Origin: an uncultured Ruminococcus sp.
GTDB lineage: Bacteria; Bacillota; Clostridia; Oscillospirales; Ruminococcaceae
Assembly: GCA_937910385.1 (NCBI GenBank)
Contig: CALEPT010000189.1
Coordinates: 7,435 to 71,434, forward strand
Length of the DNA: 64,000 nt
Reading direction: 5' to 3'
Shown here: positions 9,283 through 17,175 of the stretch, one piece after another
How positions within the stretch are numbered: position 1 is the first letter of the stretch
Layout: each line of letters opens with the position of its first letter
Position numbers and translations under genes: made by a program
The notes under the pieces: generated by a model
Seen by the model: only the letters and a program-made list of their open reading frames with translations
Databases searched by the model: none
Told to the model about the DNA's origin: nothing

Positions 9283-9346
9283 AAAAATGTTTTCACACCA
9301 AAGGGTGCGATACTCCTTTCGATTTTGGTAGCTCGGTCCGATATGC

Positions 9347-9877
9347 TTATTTGCAGAAATATTCGATGTATCTTTCGATATCACCGCCGATTATCATTCT
9401 TGCAACGTCGGCATGATCGACCTCGTTTACGGCTGTTGTTTTGTTTTCAAGCTCCTTGTAGACTCTGAAGAAATGAGTCATTTCATCGAAAACGTGAGCG
9501 GGAAGCTCCTCGATGTCCTTGTACATATTGTAATTGGGGTCATCAAACGGTATGGCGATTATCTTATCGTCTCTGTGATCGTTATCGAGCATTCTGATAA
9601 CACCGATAGGATAGCATCTTACAAGCGTAAGTGGTATCAGCGTTTCCGAGCAAAGCACCAGAACGTCGAGCGGATCGTTGTCGTCAGAGTAGGTCCTTGG
9701 GATAAATCCGTAGTTTGCAGGATAGTGAGTCGAGGTATGCAGGATGCGGTCCATTTTTATGAGGCCGGTTTCCTTATCAAGCTCGTACTTGATCTTGCTG
9801 CCCTTTTCAATCTCAATAACCGCAATAAAATCCTCGGGATTTATTCTTTTTGGACTGATCTTATGCCAGATATTCAT
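9347..9877 (-). CDS. ppa: Inorganic pyrophosphatase, family I
   Basis: The 176-residue enzyme hydrolyses pyrophosphate to phosphate and pulls biosynthetic reactions forward. The metal-binding signature [11 protein letters not shown] is present, along with the conserved [12 protein letters not shown] loop and the acidic [11 protein letters not shown] segment. Start ATG at 9877 is chosen because GGAGGGAATTT precedes it directly; an upstream Met at 9907 lacks such a site. Its promoter lies at 9945-9972, and it is the first gene of a pair with prs. Confidence 0.92.
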   Translation of the reverse strand: MNIWHKISPKRINPEDFIAVIEIEKGSKIKYELDKETGLIKMDRILHTSTHYPANYGFIPRTYSDDNDPLDVLVLCSETLIPLTLVRCYPIGVIRMLDNDHRDDKIIAIPFDDPNYNMYKDIEELPAHVFDEMTHFFRVYKELENKTTAVNEVDHADVARMIIGGDIERYIEYFCK

Positions 9878-9944
9878 AAATTCCCTCCGCAGCTTTTCGG
9901 AACACATAGACGTTCCGAAGGATTTAAGTTATCTCCTACTAATT

Positions 9945-9972
9945 AGTATACCATTTTTTTGAAATTTGTCAA
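9945..9972 (-). promoter_or_regulatory. Promoter of ppa-prs
   Basis: Minus-strand TTGACA, a 16-base spacer and TATACT lie about 70 bases before the ppa start. Confidence 0.75.
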
Positions 9973-10046
9973 TAAGAGCGAGAATTTTCAGCATTTGATA
10001 TAAATTATCGCAGATATCGGGTATTTTTTCAGACTATTGCAGCGAT

Positions 10047-10880
10047 TTACGATATATTATCTATTTGATTTACAGCTGCGTCAAGCCAATCTCCCTCAAA
10101 GAGCTCGACAGTCCCCTGATCGCAGTGCTTTGCAAGGTCAGTACATACCGGAAGCTTTGCAAGGACAGGGATACCATATTCTGAAGCTATCTCTTCGATG
10201 TGACTTTCACCATAGATGTTGTGTTTTTTGCCGCAGTCGGGACATTCAAAGTAGCTCATATTTTCGATAACGCCGATGATAGGGATATTCATCAGTTTTG
10301 CCATTTTGACGGCCTTTTCCACGATCATGGAAACGAGCTCCTGCGGTGAGGTGACGATAACTATACCGTCAACGGGCAGCGACTGGAAAACAGTCAGCGG
10401 AACGTCACCTGTTCCGGGCGGCATATCGACGAACAGATAGTCTATATCCTTCCATATAACGTCAGTCCAGAATTGCTTTACAACTCCTGCGATAACAGGT
10501 CCTCGCCATACAACCGGATCAGATTCGTTCTCAAGCAGCAGGTTAACCGACATCACGTCGATTCCCATTTTGCTCTTTACGGGTATGATGCCGAACTCGC
10601 AAGCATCCGCTTTTTCATGTATGCCGAATGCTTTTGGCACGGAGGGACCAGTGATATCCGCGTCGAGTATACCAACGTTTTTGCCAAGTCTCTGCATAGA
10701 TACAGCAAGCAGGGAAGATACCATAGTTTTTCCGACTCCACCCTTACCGCTTACTACACCTATGACCTTTCCAATATTACTCATTTTGTTTGGCTCTTCA
10801 AGCATGCTTTGAGGCTTGCTGCTGCAATTTCCCGCGCTCGGGCAGCCTGCACAATCCTGAGGTGTACAATTTTCGCTCAT
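10047..10880 (-). CDS. Mrp/NBP35-family P-loop ATPase, Fe-S cluster carrier
   Basis: The 277-residue protein belongs to the Mrp/ApbC/NBP35 group that carries iron-sulphur clusters to apoproteins. A Cys-rich N-terminal arm (CTPQDCAGCPSAGNC) precedes the deviant Walker A GKGGVGKTMVSS, followed by DADITGPSVPKAFGI, WRGPVI and DYLFVDMPPGTGD. The C-terminal cluster-binding pair is in YFECPDCGKKH. The start ATG has AAAGGAG upstream. It stands alone between ppa and the U32 gene, separated from the latter by a GC-rich stem-loop. Confidence 0.92.
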   Translation of the reverse strand: MSENCTPQDCAGCPSAGNCSSKPQSMLEEPNKMSNIGKVIGVVSGKGGVGKTMVSSLLAVSMQRLGKNVGILDADITGPSVPKAFGIHEKADACEFGIIPVKSKMGIDVMSVNLLLENESDPVVWRGPVIAGVVKQFWTDVIWKDIDYLFVDMPPGTGDVPLTVFQSLPVDGIVIVTSPQELVSMIVEKAVKMAKLMNIPIIGVIENMSYFECPDCGKKHNIYGESHIEEIASEYGIPVLAKLPVCTDLAKHCDQGTVELFEGDWLDAAVNQIDNIS

Positions 10881-10914
10881 TTCTGAACACTCCTTTAAAA
10901 CAGTGATTTATAGT

Positions 10915-10936
10915 GGGCAGAACGGATTCTGCCCAG
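10915..10936. terminator. GC-rich stem-loop between U32 peptidase gene and mrp
   Basis: TGGGCAGAA / TTCTGCCCA with a CGGA-type loop forms a strong hairpin downstream of the U32 gene. The following tract is only moderately T-rich in either direction, so it may be a weak terminator or a processing site. Confidence 0.5.
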
Positions 10937-10969
10937 ATTATTATTACTGCTATAGCACGTTTTATGCTG

Positions 10970-12199
10970 TTAAAGCTCTTTGCGTATAACAGATCCTTTT
11001 GGGAATATGATATCTGAATTGAACGAGAACTTCATCATTGCATGATTTGCAGTCTCGATCGGCTTTCCGTTTTCGTCATATAGCTCATTCAACGTCATGG
11101 TAACGGGTCTGCTTGATGGAGCAAGAATCTCTACAGTGTCTCCCGCAAAAAATCGGTTCCGCTGTGTGCAGTAAACCCTGCCATCCGAGCATTCCTCCAC
11201 AACAGCAACAACGTCATAATTCCTGATATATCCGCTGTTTTCGTAATACTGTGATTCCTGCGGTGTGCCGAAAAAGAAGCCGGTGCAATATTTTCTATGG
11301 CTTACATTGTAGACTTCGTTCTTTATCCAGTCAGGGAGCTGAAAATTATCGGGAGCTTTATAATACTCATCAACAGCCATTCTGTAGGCGTTCGTGACCA
11401 CTGCTACATAATATGCAGATTTGGCACGTCCTTCTATTTTCAGGCTTGTAATGCCGGCGCGAGCGAGCTTGTCTATATGCTCGATCATGCACATATCCTT
11501 TGCGTTGAGGAAATATGTGCCATTTTCATCTTCAAACACAGGGTAGAATTCACCCGGGCGTTTTTCCTCAACAAGGTGATATCCCCAGCGGCAGGGCTGT
11601 GCACATTCACCGCGGTTAGCATCGCGTCCCACAAGGTACTGGGAAAGCAGACATCTGCCGGAAAACGATACACACATGGCACCATGAACAAATGCTTCAA
11701 TATCAAGATCTGGTGAGGTCTTGGCACGTATCTCAGCGATTTCGTCAAGCGAAAGCTCTCTTGCAAGAACTACACGTTTTGCTCCAAGATCGTAAAGCTC
11801 ACGAGCAGTAGCGTAATTAACGATGCCCGTCTGGGTTGAGATATGTATTTCCATATCCGGAGCATACCTCTTTATCAGCATTAGAAGCCCTATATCGGCA
11901 ACGATAAGTGCATCAACACCAGCCTCCGAAGCTTCCGTTACAAACTGCTCGAATTGAGGTATCTCAGTGTTTCGCGGCAGTGTGTTGCAGGTAAGATAGA
12001 CCTTTACGCCCTTGGAATGCGCGGTGTTTACCGCATTTACGAGCTGCTCATAGTCAAAATTTGTAGGCGACGAACGCATACCAAACTGCTTTCGTCCAAG
12101 ATAAACAGCGTCTGCACCGAAGCTCAAAGCGGCGTTGAAGCGTTCTTCGTCGCCCGCTGGAGCGAGCACTTCAAGTCTGTTAATTTTCGCTGTATTCAT
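10970..12199 (-). CDS. Peptidase U32 family protein (TrhP/RlhA-like)
   Basis: The 409-residue protein has the U32 signature: LEVLAPAGDEERFNAALSFG at the N-terminus, YLGRKQFGMR, and the Cys-containing block EAFVHGAMCVSFSGRC with GECAQPCRWGY near residues 160-200. Despite the name, characterised family members mostly hydroxylate tRNA uridine 34 (TrhP) or 23S rRNA (RlhA), often with iron-sulphur dependence; a minority are collagenases. RNA modification is therefore the likelier role, by inference. The ATG at 12199 is chosen because AGGAGG stands 9 bases before it; it overlaps the end of mltG by 20 bases and is the last gene of the thyX unit. Confidence 0.88.
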   Translation of the reverse strand: MNTAKINRLEVLAPAGDEERFNAALSFGADAVYLGRKQFGMRSSPTNFDYEQLVNAVNTAHSKGVKVYLTCNTLPRNTEIPQFEQFVTEASEAGVDALIVADIGLLMLIKRYAPDMEIHISTQTGIVNYATARELYDLGAKRVVLARELSLDEIAEIRAKTSPDLDIEAFVHGAMCVSFSGRCLLSQYLVGRDANRGECAQPCRWGYHLVEEKRPGEFYPVFEDENGTYFLNAKDMCMIEHIDKLARAGITSLKIEGRAKSAYYVAVVTNAYRMAVDEYYKAPDNFQLPDWIKNEVYNVSHRKYCTGFFFGTPQESQYYENSGYIRNYDVVAVVEECSDGRVYCTQRNRFFAGDTVEILAPSSRPVTMTLNELYDENGKPIETANHAMMKFSFNSDIIFPKGSVIRKEL

Positions 12200-13616
12200 T
12201 TTCGGCTGCCTCCTGCTCCGCCGCTTCCTGCGCAGCAAGGTATTCCTCGATATCAGCTTCTATTTCAGCCTGATATACATAGTGTTCCTCAAGTGTTTCA
12301 GCAAACTTTGTCTCTCCTGTGTAGATATTTGCGATAAAGTAGAAGTAATTCGACGGGAAGTTTGCAAGGACGGCATCAATAGCCTCAAGGCCCGGGCTGC
12401 ATATAGCTCCCGGCGGGAGACCTGCGCCCTTATAGGTATCATAGGCATCAATTATAGTCTGATCATAAACATCCATATGAGGCTTTATAACATCATTTGC
12501 ATAATTGCTTGTCGGATCGGACTGAAGCATGGGGAAGATATCCTGGTTATTAAGACGATTCCAGAAAACAGAAGCGACCATAGTCATCATATCAGGGGTA
12601 GGCGCCTCTTTCTGAACGATAGACGCAAAAGTAATGAGTTGGTCGAGCGAAAGTCCAAGGCTTTCCATTTTCTCATATCTGTCATCTGTCATCTTGCTGT
12701 CGAAGTTATGATATATTTTCTGGCAGACCTGCTCGGGCTCCATATTAACATAGAAGTAGTATGTGTCGGGGAAAACATAGCCTTCCATGCGGTTGAATTT
12801 AAGCGAAGTATCTGTAGGAAGTCTGTCCTCGAAAGCGAATCCGTATCCGCCGGAATTAAAGTAGAAAATAAAATCATCAGCAGAGCAAACTCCGTTTTCC
12901 TCAAGAATATTTGCTGCATCGTAAATGGTGATTCCTTCAGGGAATGTCACCTCAATAGATTCTTTTTCTTCTTCTTCGTAAGAAGTGAGCTGATCTATAA
13001 TAGTTTCATAAGCCATATTTGGGCTGACAAAATGCTCTCCTGCAATATAAGTATCATCAGACTTTCTGAGTTTCATAAACAGCTTGAAGCATTCAGGGGA
13101 TTTGATTATTCCCTCATCTTTGAGCATTTCGGCTATTTCGTCGGTAGTTGCTCCCTCAGGAATAATTATAAGGTGAGTAGTTTCGCCTTTGCCGATACCG
13201 AGCATATCCTTTCCGAAAGCTATTATAACGAGCGAAAGACAAATTGATACAGCAAAAATAAATACCGTAAGTATAAGAACGCCGGGAAGCCTGTTTCTCT
13301 TCTTTTTCTTCTTTTTCTTTCTTTTTCTTACAGGAGCGTTTCCGGAGGAAGTCGTTAAAAGAGAAGAAGTCTTTTCAGGCTCCGTCAATATTTTTTCCGC
13401 CATGTCAGTATTTGAAGGAGGAAGAACTTTCTCAGAAGCTTCAGGCTCAAATGGCTCCGGATCAGGGATCTCTTTTTTAGCCTCCTCAACAAAACTGTCA
13501 ATGAAGCCCGGCTCGGAAGAAGCATCCTCCTGCTTTATTTCTTCCTGCTTTTTATTTTTTGAATCAAGTTCTTTGAGAATGTCGTTGATAACATCGTTAT
13601 TCTTGTTATCCGGCAT
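12180..13616 (-). CDS. mltG: Endolytic murein transglycosylase MltG
   Basis: The 478-residue protein cleaves nascent peptidoglycan strands and sets glycan length. A charged cytoplasmic N-terminus (about 1-105) ends in a run of Lys and Arg, followed by one membrane helix (about 107-128) and the extracellular YceG domain. The catalytic Glu lies in FASIVQKEAPT, followed by VASVFWNRLNN and the LQSDPTSNYA segment; GLPPGAICSPG is also typical. The long acidic cytoplasmic arm is not catalytic. The gene overlaps the upstream cyclo-ligase gene by 11 bases and the U32 gene by 20. Confidence 0.93.
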   Translation of the reverse strand: MPDNKNNDVINDILKELDSKNKKQEEIKQEDASSEPGFIDSFVEEAKKEIPDPEPFEPEASEKVLPPSNTDMAEKILTEPEKTSSLLTTSSGNAPVRKRKKKKKKKRNRLPGVLILTVFIFAVSICLSLVIIAFGKDMLGIGKGETTHLIIIPEGATTDEIAEMLKDEGIIKSPECFKLFMKLRKSDDTYIAGEHFVSPNMAYETIIDQLTSYEEEEKESIEVTFPEGITIYDAANILEENGVCSADDFIFYFNSGGYGFAFEDRLPTDTSLKFNRMEGYVFPDTYYFYVNMEPEQVCQKIYHNFDSKMTDDRYEKMESLGLSLDQLITFASIVQKEAPTPDMMTMVASVFWNRLNNQDIFPMLQSDPTSNYANDVIKPHMDVYDQTIIDAYDTYKGAGLPPGAICSPGLEAIDAVLANFPSNYFYFIANIYTGETKFAETLEEHYVYQAEIEADIEEYLAAQEAAEQEAAENEYSEN

Positions 13617-14175
13617 TGCACAGCACCGTCCTTTCTTCTGTTACAATAGAATTTACCGAAATATCATGCTTCGCAACGGGAAGCCTATCGGTAATGACAG
13701 CCTCATAAGCGAGGGCTATCGTATATATATCAGGGTTAGCAGACAAAAATCTGTCGTAGTATCCTCCTCCATAGCCAAGCCGTCCGCCGTTTTGAGTAAA
13801 AGCAAGTCCGGGAACTATGCATACCGTATTACCGGTAAGATCGGGCTCCGGAAGGGAAGAGGAGGGTTCACAGATATCATACATTCCGGGAGCGCTGTCC
13901 TTCAACTCAGAAATTGAATCTACTACATGAAATGACATTATCCCACCCTTTTTACATTTCGGAAATGCTAAAATTTTGTTTTTGCAAATGAGTTTTTCCG
14001 CTGTGCTCCACGTATCCGGTTCTGTACCGAATGAAGCGTACATAAGTATGATATCTGCCTTAATTATCTGCTCACATGAAAGAAGTCTTGCAGAGATAAG
14101 CGTATCATTTTCAATGCTTTTTGCGGCTCTGCGAACAGCGGAAAAATATTTTCGCAGTTCTTTTTTATCCTGCAT
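13606..14175 (-). CDS. 5-formyltetrahydrofolate cyclo-ligase
   Basis: The 189-residue enzyme converts 5-formyl-THF with ATP to 5,10-methenyl-THF, recycling folate. Family signatures are the basic N-terminus QDKKELRKYFSAVRR, PKCKKGGIMSF, and the ATP-binding loop FTQNGGRLGYGGGYYDRFL. The start at 14175 sits one base after the stop of the DJ-1 gene; a longer frame from 14241 lies wholly inside that gene and is rejected. It shares a transcript with thyX, another enzyme of one-carbon folate metabolism. Confidence 0.92.
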   Translation of the reverse strand: MQDKKELRKYFSAVRRAAKSIENDTLISARLLSCEQIIKADIILMYASFGTEPDTWSTAEKLICKNKILAFPKCKKGGIMSFHVVDSISELKDSAPGMYDICEPSSSLPEPDLTGNTVCIVPGLAFTQNGGRLGYGGGYYDRFLSANPDIYTIALAYEAVITDRLPVAKHDISVNSIVTEERTVLCNAG

Positions 14176-14176
14176 T

Positions 14177-14719
14177 TCAATCACAAAGAATGGCAGCGCG
14201 AAGTCTGTCACTTTCAGCTTTTGATACAGCCTTTTCAACAAGCTTCAAGCTGAAATCGACAGCAACGCCGGCACCTCTGGCGGTAATGAATACCCCGTCC
14301 TCGACAACAGAGTCATTACCTATAACAGCACCGTCAAGCTGAGTTTCAAAGCCTTCATAGCAGACAGCAGTCTTATCTTTGAGCAGTCCTTTATGTCCGA
14401 GTATTGATGGAGCAGCGCAGATAGCACCTATGAATTTGCCATTCTGAACGCAATAATCTATAGCAGCCTGAACATATGACGATTTCTCCAGATTAAGTGT
14501 TCCGGGCATACCTCCGGGAAGAACAATCATCTCAAGCTCGTCACTGAGCGCAGCCTCTTCAGCAATAATATCAGTAACAACAGGTACACCATGCGAACCT
14601 TTGATAATATTATCACCTACGCCGACAGTAACAACGTTTCTGCCGCTTCTTCTGAGAAGATCGATAGGGGCAATGGCTTCAGTTTCTTCGAAGCCTTCCG
14701 CAAGAAAAACATATATCAT
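14177..14719 (-). CDS. DJ-1/PfpI family protein
   Basis: The 180-residue protein has the DJ-1 fold: N-terminal VFLAEGFEETEAIAPIDLLRR with the conserved acidic residue that tunes the nucleophile, VLPGGMPG, and the nucleophile-elbow Cys in GAICAAPSILG. Relatives act as glyoxalases, chaperones or deglycases, or in redox sensing; the exact activity is debated even for well-studied members. Spacing to DUF2156 (13 bases) and to the cyclo-ligase (1 base) places it in the thyX unit. Confidence 0.9.
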   Translation of the reverse strand: MIYVFLAEGFEETEAIAPIDLLRRSGRNVVTVGVGDNIIKGSHGVPVVTDIIAEEAALSDELEMIVLPGGMPGTLNLEKSSYVQAAIDYCVQNGKFIGAICAAPSILGHKGLLKDKTAVCYEGFETQLDGAVIGNDSVVEDGVFITARGAGVAVDFSLKLVEKAVSKAESDRLRAAILCD

Positions 14720-14732
14720 ATTATTAGTCCTT

Positions 14733-15623
14733 TCATTTAAAAATTACAGTATATTTGTTAAGAAGAAAAGCCGGATGATAAGAGAGCTTCGCTTTGCGAA
14801 GTCCATCTATACCGAGATCCTCCTCACGGTTTATGTATTTGTATCCGTAAGCAGCAGAACTTGCAAAAAGATTATTTATCCCTGCATAAATACCATTATA
14901 TCCGGTATTGGCTTTTTCAATGTGAACACAGAAGGTGTCTGAGTTTATTCCTTCTCCGATAGTAAAAGCAGCTATCCTTCCGTCAATTCTGATGATTCCT
15001 CCGGAAAGTCCGAAATCAAAATAGTGATTAAAAAAGGTATTTATCGCATATTGTTCGGCTACAAAGGAATGATCGTTTTGATCGACACGCTCGTTGTATT
15101 CTGTAGCGCTAAAAGTGATACAATCATCAAAATCTTTTTCATTTATCAGAGAAAAGTCATAATTGAGTTCACGGAATCGTTTAAGATGATTGCGCTTACT
15201 GTGGTATTTTCTGCCTGCAAGCTCGGTCAGATCAGAGGTATTATATATGTAATCACTATCATTTCGGCTGCATGTATAATCAAAGCTATCGTGAAAAAGC
15301 TCACCGAGAAGGGAAAGCGAGTTTTCAGTAATCCCTGTTATTCTTAATGGTTTACCAAGGGATTCAGAAAAGCGCTTCATTTCAGTAATAACTTCGCGGT
15401 AATTTCCCTGACCTGATGGGAATATAAATGACGGTATTCCGTCCTCAGAACGAAAAGCGCAGGAAATGTAAAAGCCTTTGTAAAAGGATATTTGAGAATC
15501 TCCAAGACGCTTCCATGCCATATTATTTGCAAAGGAATATTCGCATCCTCTGAAATCAGATATTTTCAGGGCAGTGCAGATCCTTTCCTTATCGGAGATG
15601 TCGATATCCCTGAATTCGAGCAT
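14733..15623 (-). CDS. DUF2156 (phosphatidylglycerol lysyltransferase C-terminal domain-like) protein
   Basis: The 296-residue protein reads as a DUF2156 member, a double GNAT-like fold related to the catalytic part of MprF. Supporting stretches are LAGRKYHSKRNHLKRF in the middle and the C-terminal EEDLGIDGLRKAKLSYHPA. It lacks the MprF membrane part, so it would be soluble; an aminoacyl or acyl transfer role is an inference. The ATG at 15623 has GGAGGAACTGT upstream and leaves 28 bases after thyX. Confidence 0.85.
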   Translation of the reverse strand: MLEFRDIDISDKERICTALKISDFRGCEYSFANNMAWKRLGDSQISFYKGFYISCAFRSEDGIPSFIFPSGQGNYREVITEMKRFSESLGKPLRITGITENSLSLLGELFHDSFDYTCSRNDSDYIYNTSDLTELAGRKYHSKRNHLKRFRELNYDFSLINEKDFDDCITFSATEYNERVDQNDHSFVAEQYAINTFFNHYFDFGLSGGIIRIDGRIAAFTIGEGINSDTFCVHIEKANTGYNGIYAGINNLFASSAAYGYKYINREEDLGIDGLRKAKLSYHPAFLLNKYTVIFK

Positions 15624-15651
15624 ACAGTTCCTCCAAAAAATTATATAAGTA

Positions 15652-16434
15652 TTATGAAATAGAAGCAGCAAGCTTCATTTTTTCATAATATTCTTTTACC
15701 TGTTTGATTTTCCCGCACGACATCTTGCCCTCGGGACATTTTCCTGTTGCAACGCATGAAGGACCTGCATGAGCAAAAATATGCGGAGCCTCCTGTAAGC
15801 AAAGCCTGAGCATTTCTTCGGCTACGGCCCGTATCTCCCATTGAGCACGTCTACAGCAGCGGTGACGGAAAAAGTTGAATAGCGAGCGGACATTCATAGT
15901 CACAACTATCTTTGTTTCACAAGCATTCGGAAGCAGGAATCTTGCGTCTTCATTGGCAAGTTTTTTCGCTATTGGAACGGCAGTATTTTCGTCAAGTCCC
16001 TCCGCGACAAGCTCGGCAGTATGCTTTTCGGTCAGCAGAGCTGCGATTTTTTCATAGCTTGAGGTTATTTCTCTCATCATTCTGTCGAATTCGCTTTTTG
16101 CTTCAGGAATGGCTTCAATATCCGGAGGAGTAATGAATTCAAATCCGTTTTCATTCACATAGCGCTGACTTTTCTGAGAATATGAGGCGATACGGTGCCT
16201 GACGAGCTGATGAGTGCAGGCGCGGGAAACTCCCTCTATCCCGAAAGTAAAAGAAACGTGCTCCATGACGCTCTCGTGTCCTATGGAAACGAGCATATCA
16301 ATGAAGCTCTCTATCTTATCGTCTGTAAGTCCCTCTCGCAGGGAATCAATATCGCTGCTCGAATAGCAGAGTTTTGCGGCAGTTGCAGCGAGCTTTTCAG
16401 GCTCGGGCGTATGCGCGATTAAAGTTACCTTCAT
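15652..16434 (-). CDS. thyX: Flavin-dependent thymidylate synthase ThyX
   Basis: The 260-residue enzyme methylates dUMP to dTMP using FAD, NADPH and methylene-THF. The ThyX motif RHRxxSxxxxSQR is present as RHRIASYSQKSQRY, and the preceding CTHQLVRHR and the later VRSLFNFFRHR segment fit the FAD and dUMP sites. No thyA is seen in the window. The start has GGAGGT upstream. It heads a six-gene minus-strand unit from the promoter at 16471-16499. Confidence 0.96.
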   Translation of the reverse strand: MKVTLIAHTPEPEKLAATAAKLCYSSSDIDSLREGLTDDKIESFIDMLVSIGHESVMEHVSFTFGIEGVSRACTHQLVRHRIASYSQKSQRYVNENGFEFITPPDIEAIPEAKSEFDRMMREITSSYEKIAALLTEKHTAELVAEGLDENTAVPIAKKLANEDARFLLPNACETKIVVTMNVRSLFNFFRHRCCRRAQWEIRAVAEEMLRLCLQEAPHIFAHAGPSCVATGKCPEGKMSCGKIKQVKEYYEKMKLAASIS

Positions 16435-16470
16435 TTTCTGACCTCCGCTTGTTTAATTGCATATATTATT

Positions 16471-16499
16471 ATTTTACCATTTCTGAGCGATTAAGTCAA
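16471..16499 (-). promoter_or_regulatory. Promoter of the thyX unit
   Basis: Minus-strand TTGACT, 17-base spacer and TAAAAT, about 40 bases upstream of thyX. Confidence 0.7.
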
Positions 16500-16544
16500 G
16501 GAAAACAGGGAAATTATTTGTGTGAAAATAAAAAACTACGCGGT

Positions 16545-16573
16545 TTGACATATCGACTGATTTGATGTATAAT
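16545..16573 (+). promoter_or_regulatory. Promoter of the DinB-like gene
   Basis: TTGACA, 17-base spacer and TATAAT, full consensus, about 35 bases before the start codon. Confidence 0.85.
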
Positions 16574-16606
16574 GATTAAAAATAATTACATATAAAGGAG
16601 ACAGAT

Positions 16607-17032
16607 ATGAAGAACTTATGCACAATGATAAAGCAGCAGACCGACGCTAATTTTATGAATCTTATTACCACTGTCAAGACCTATGACAGAAACGCCCTGA
16701 TATGTGGTGCTCCCGCATGGAGATATGTGTATCATACCATTCATTCTGCGGATAAATGGTACTTTAACCCATTTGTATATGATGAACCCGACTTTCACAA
16801 GGAGGGACTTGATAATCCAGATATTCCGTGTGATGTTGAGCTGAACGATGAACAGCTTCTCGAATATCTTGACAGGGTGCGTAAAAAGACTGCCGATTAT
16901 CTTGATTCGCTAAATGACAATATGCTTGGTGGATTTCCCGAAAAATGTGATATGCCGCGGCTTGAGCTTATTCTTATGCAGTTTCGTCATATATCAACTC
17001 ACATTGGAATGCTTAATGGTCTGACTATCTAG
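16607..17032 (+). CDS. DinB-like superfamily protein
   Basis: The 141-residue protein looks like a four-helix DinB/YfiT-type domain. It has HTIHSADKWYFNPF near residues 44-57 and a closing HISTHIGMLNG near 126-136, placing His residues where the family binds a metal. Relatives include bacillithiol- and mycothiol-dependent transferases and damage-inducible proteins of unknown action; I cannot choose between them. It is a monocistron between thyX and pnp, with its own promoter and terminator and a strong AAAGGAGACAGAT ribosome site. Confidence 0.75.
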   Translation: MKNLCTMIKQQTDANFMNLITTVKTYDRNALICGAPAWRYVYHTIHSADKWYFNPFVYDEPDFHKEGLDNPDIPCDVELNDEQLLEYLDRVRKKTADYLDSLNDNMLGGFPEKCDMPRLELILMQFRHISTHIGMLNGLTI

Positions 17033-17123
17033 AAAACAGGAAAATTTCCTGTTTATATCACTCCAAAAACCTTGCACAGATTGGACAGCGGATATTTTGA
17101 GTGAAATGTATATCCATAATATA

Positions 17124-17163
17124 AGCCCGAAGGTGATATTAAAACCACCTTCGGGCTGTTTTA
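17124..17163 (+). terminator. Intrinsic terminator of the DinB-like gene
   Basis: AGCCCGAAGGTG / CACCTTCGGGCT is a 12-base stem followed by GTTTTATAT; it also lies 13 bases beyond the pnp stop on the other strand and may serve both. Confidence 0.85.
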
Positions 17164-17175
17164 TATGAGCTTATG

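Noticed and set aside
12135..13247. 370-codon open frame on the plus strand
   Set aside because: It lies wholly antisense to mltG and the U32 gene, with many Cys, Phe and Ile as expected of a shadow frame; the minus-strand proteins are clear.
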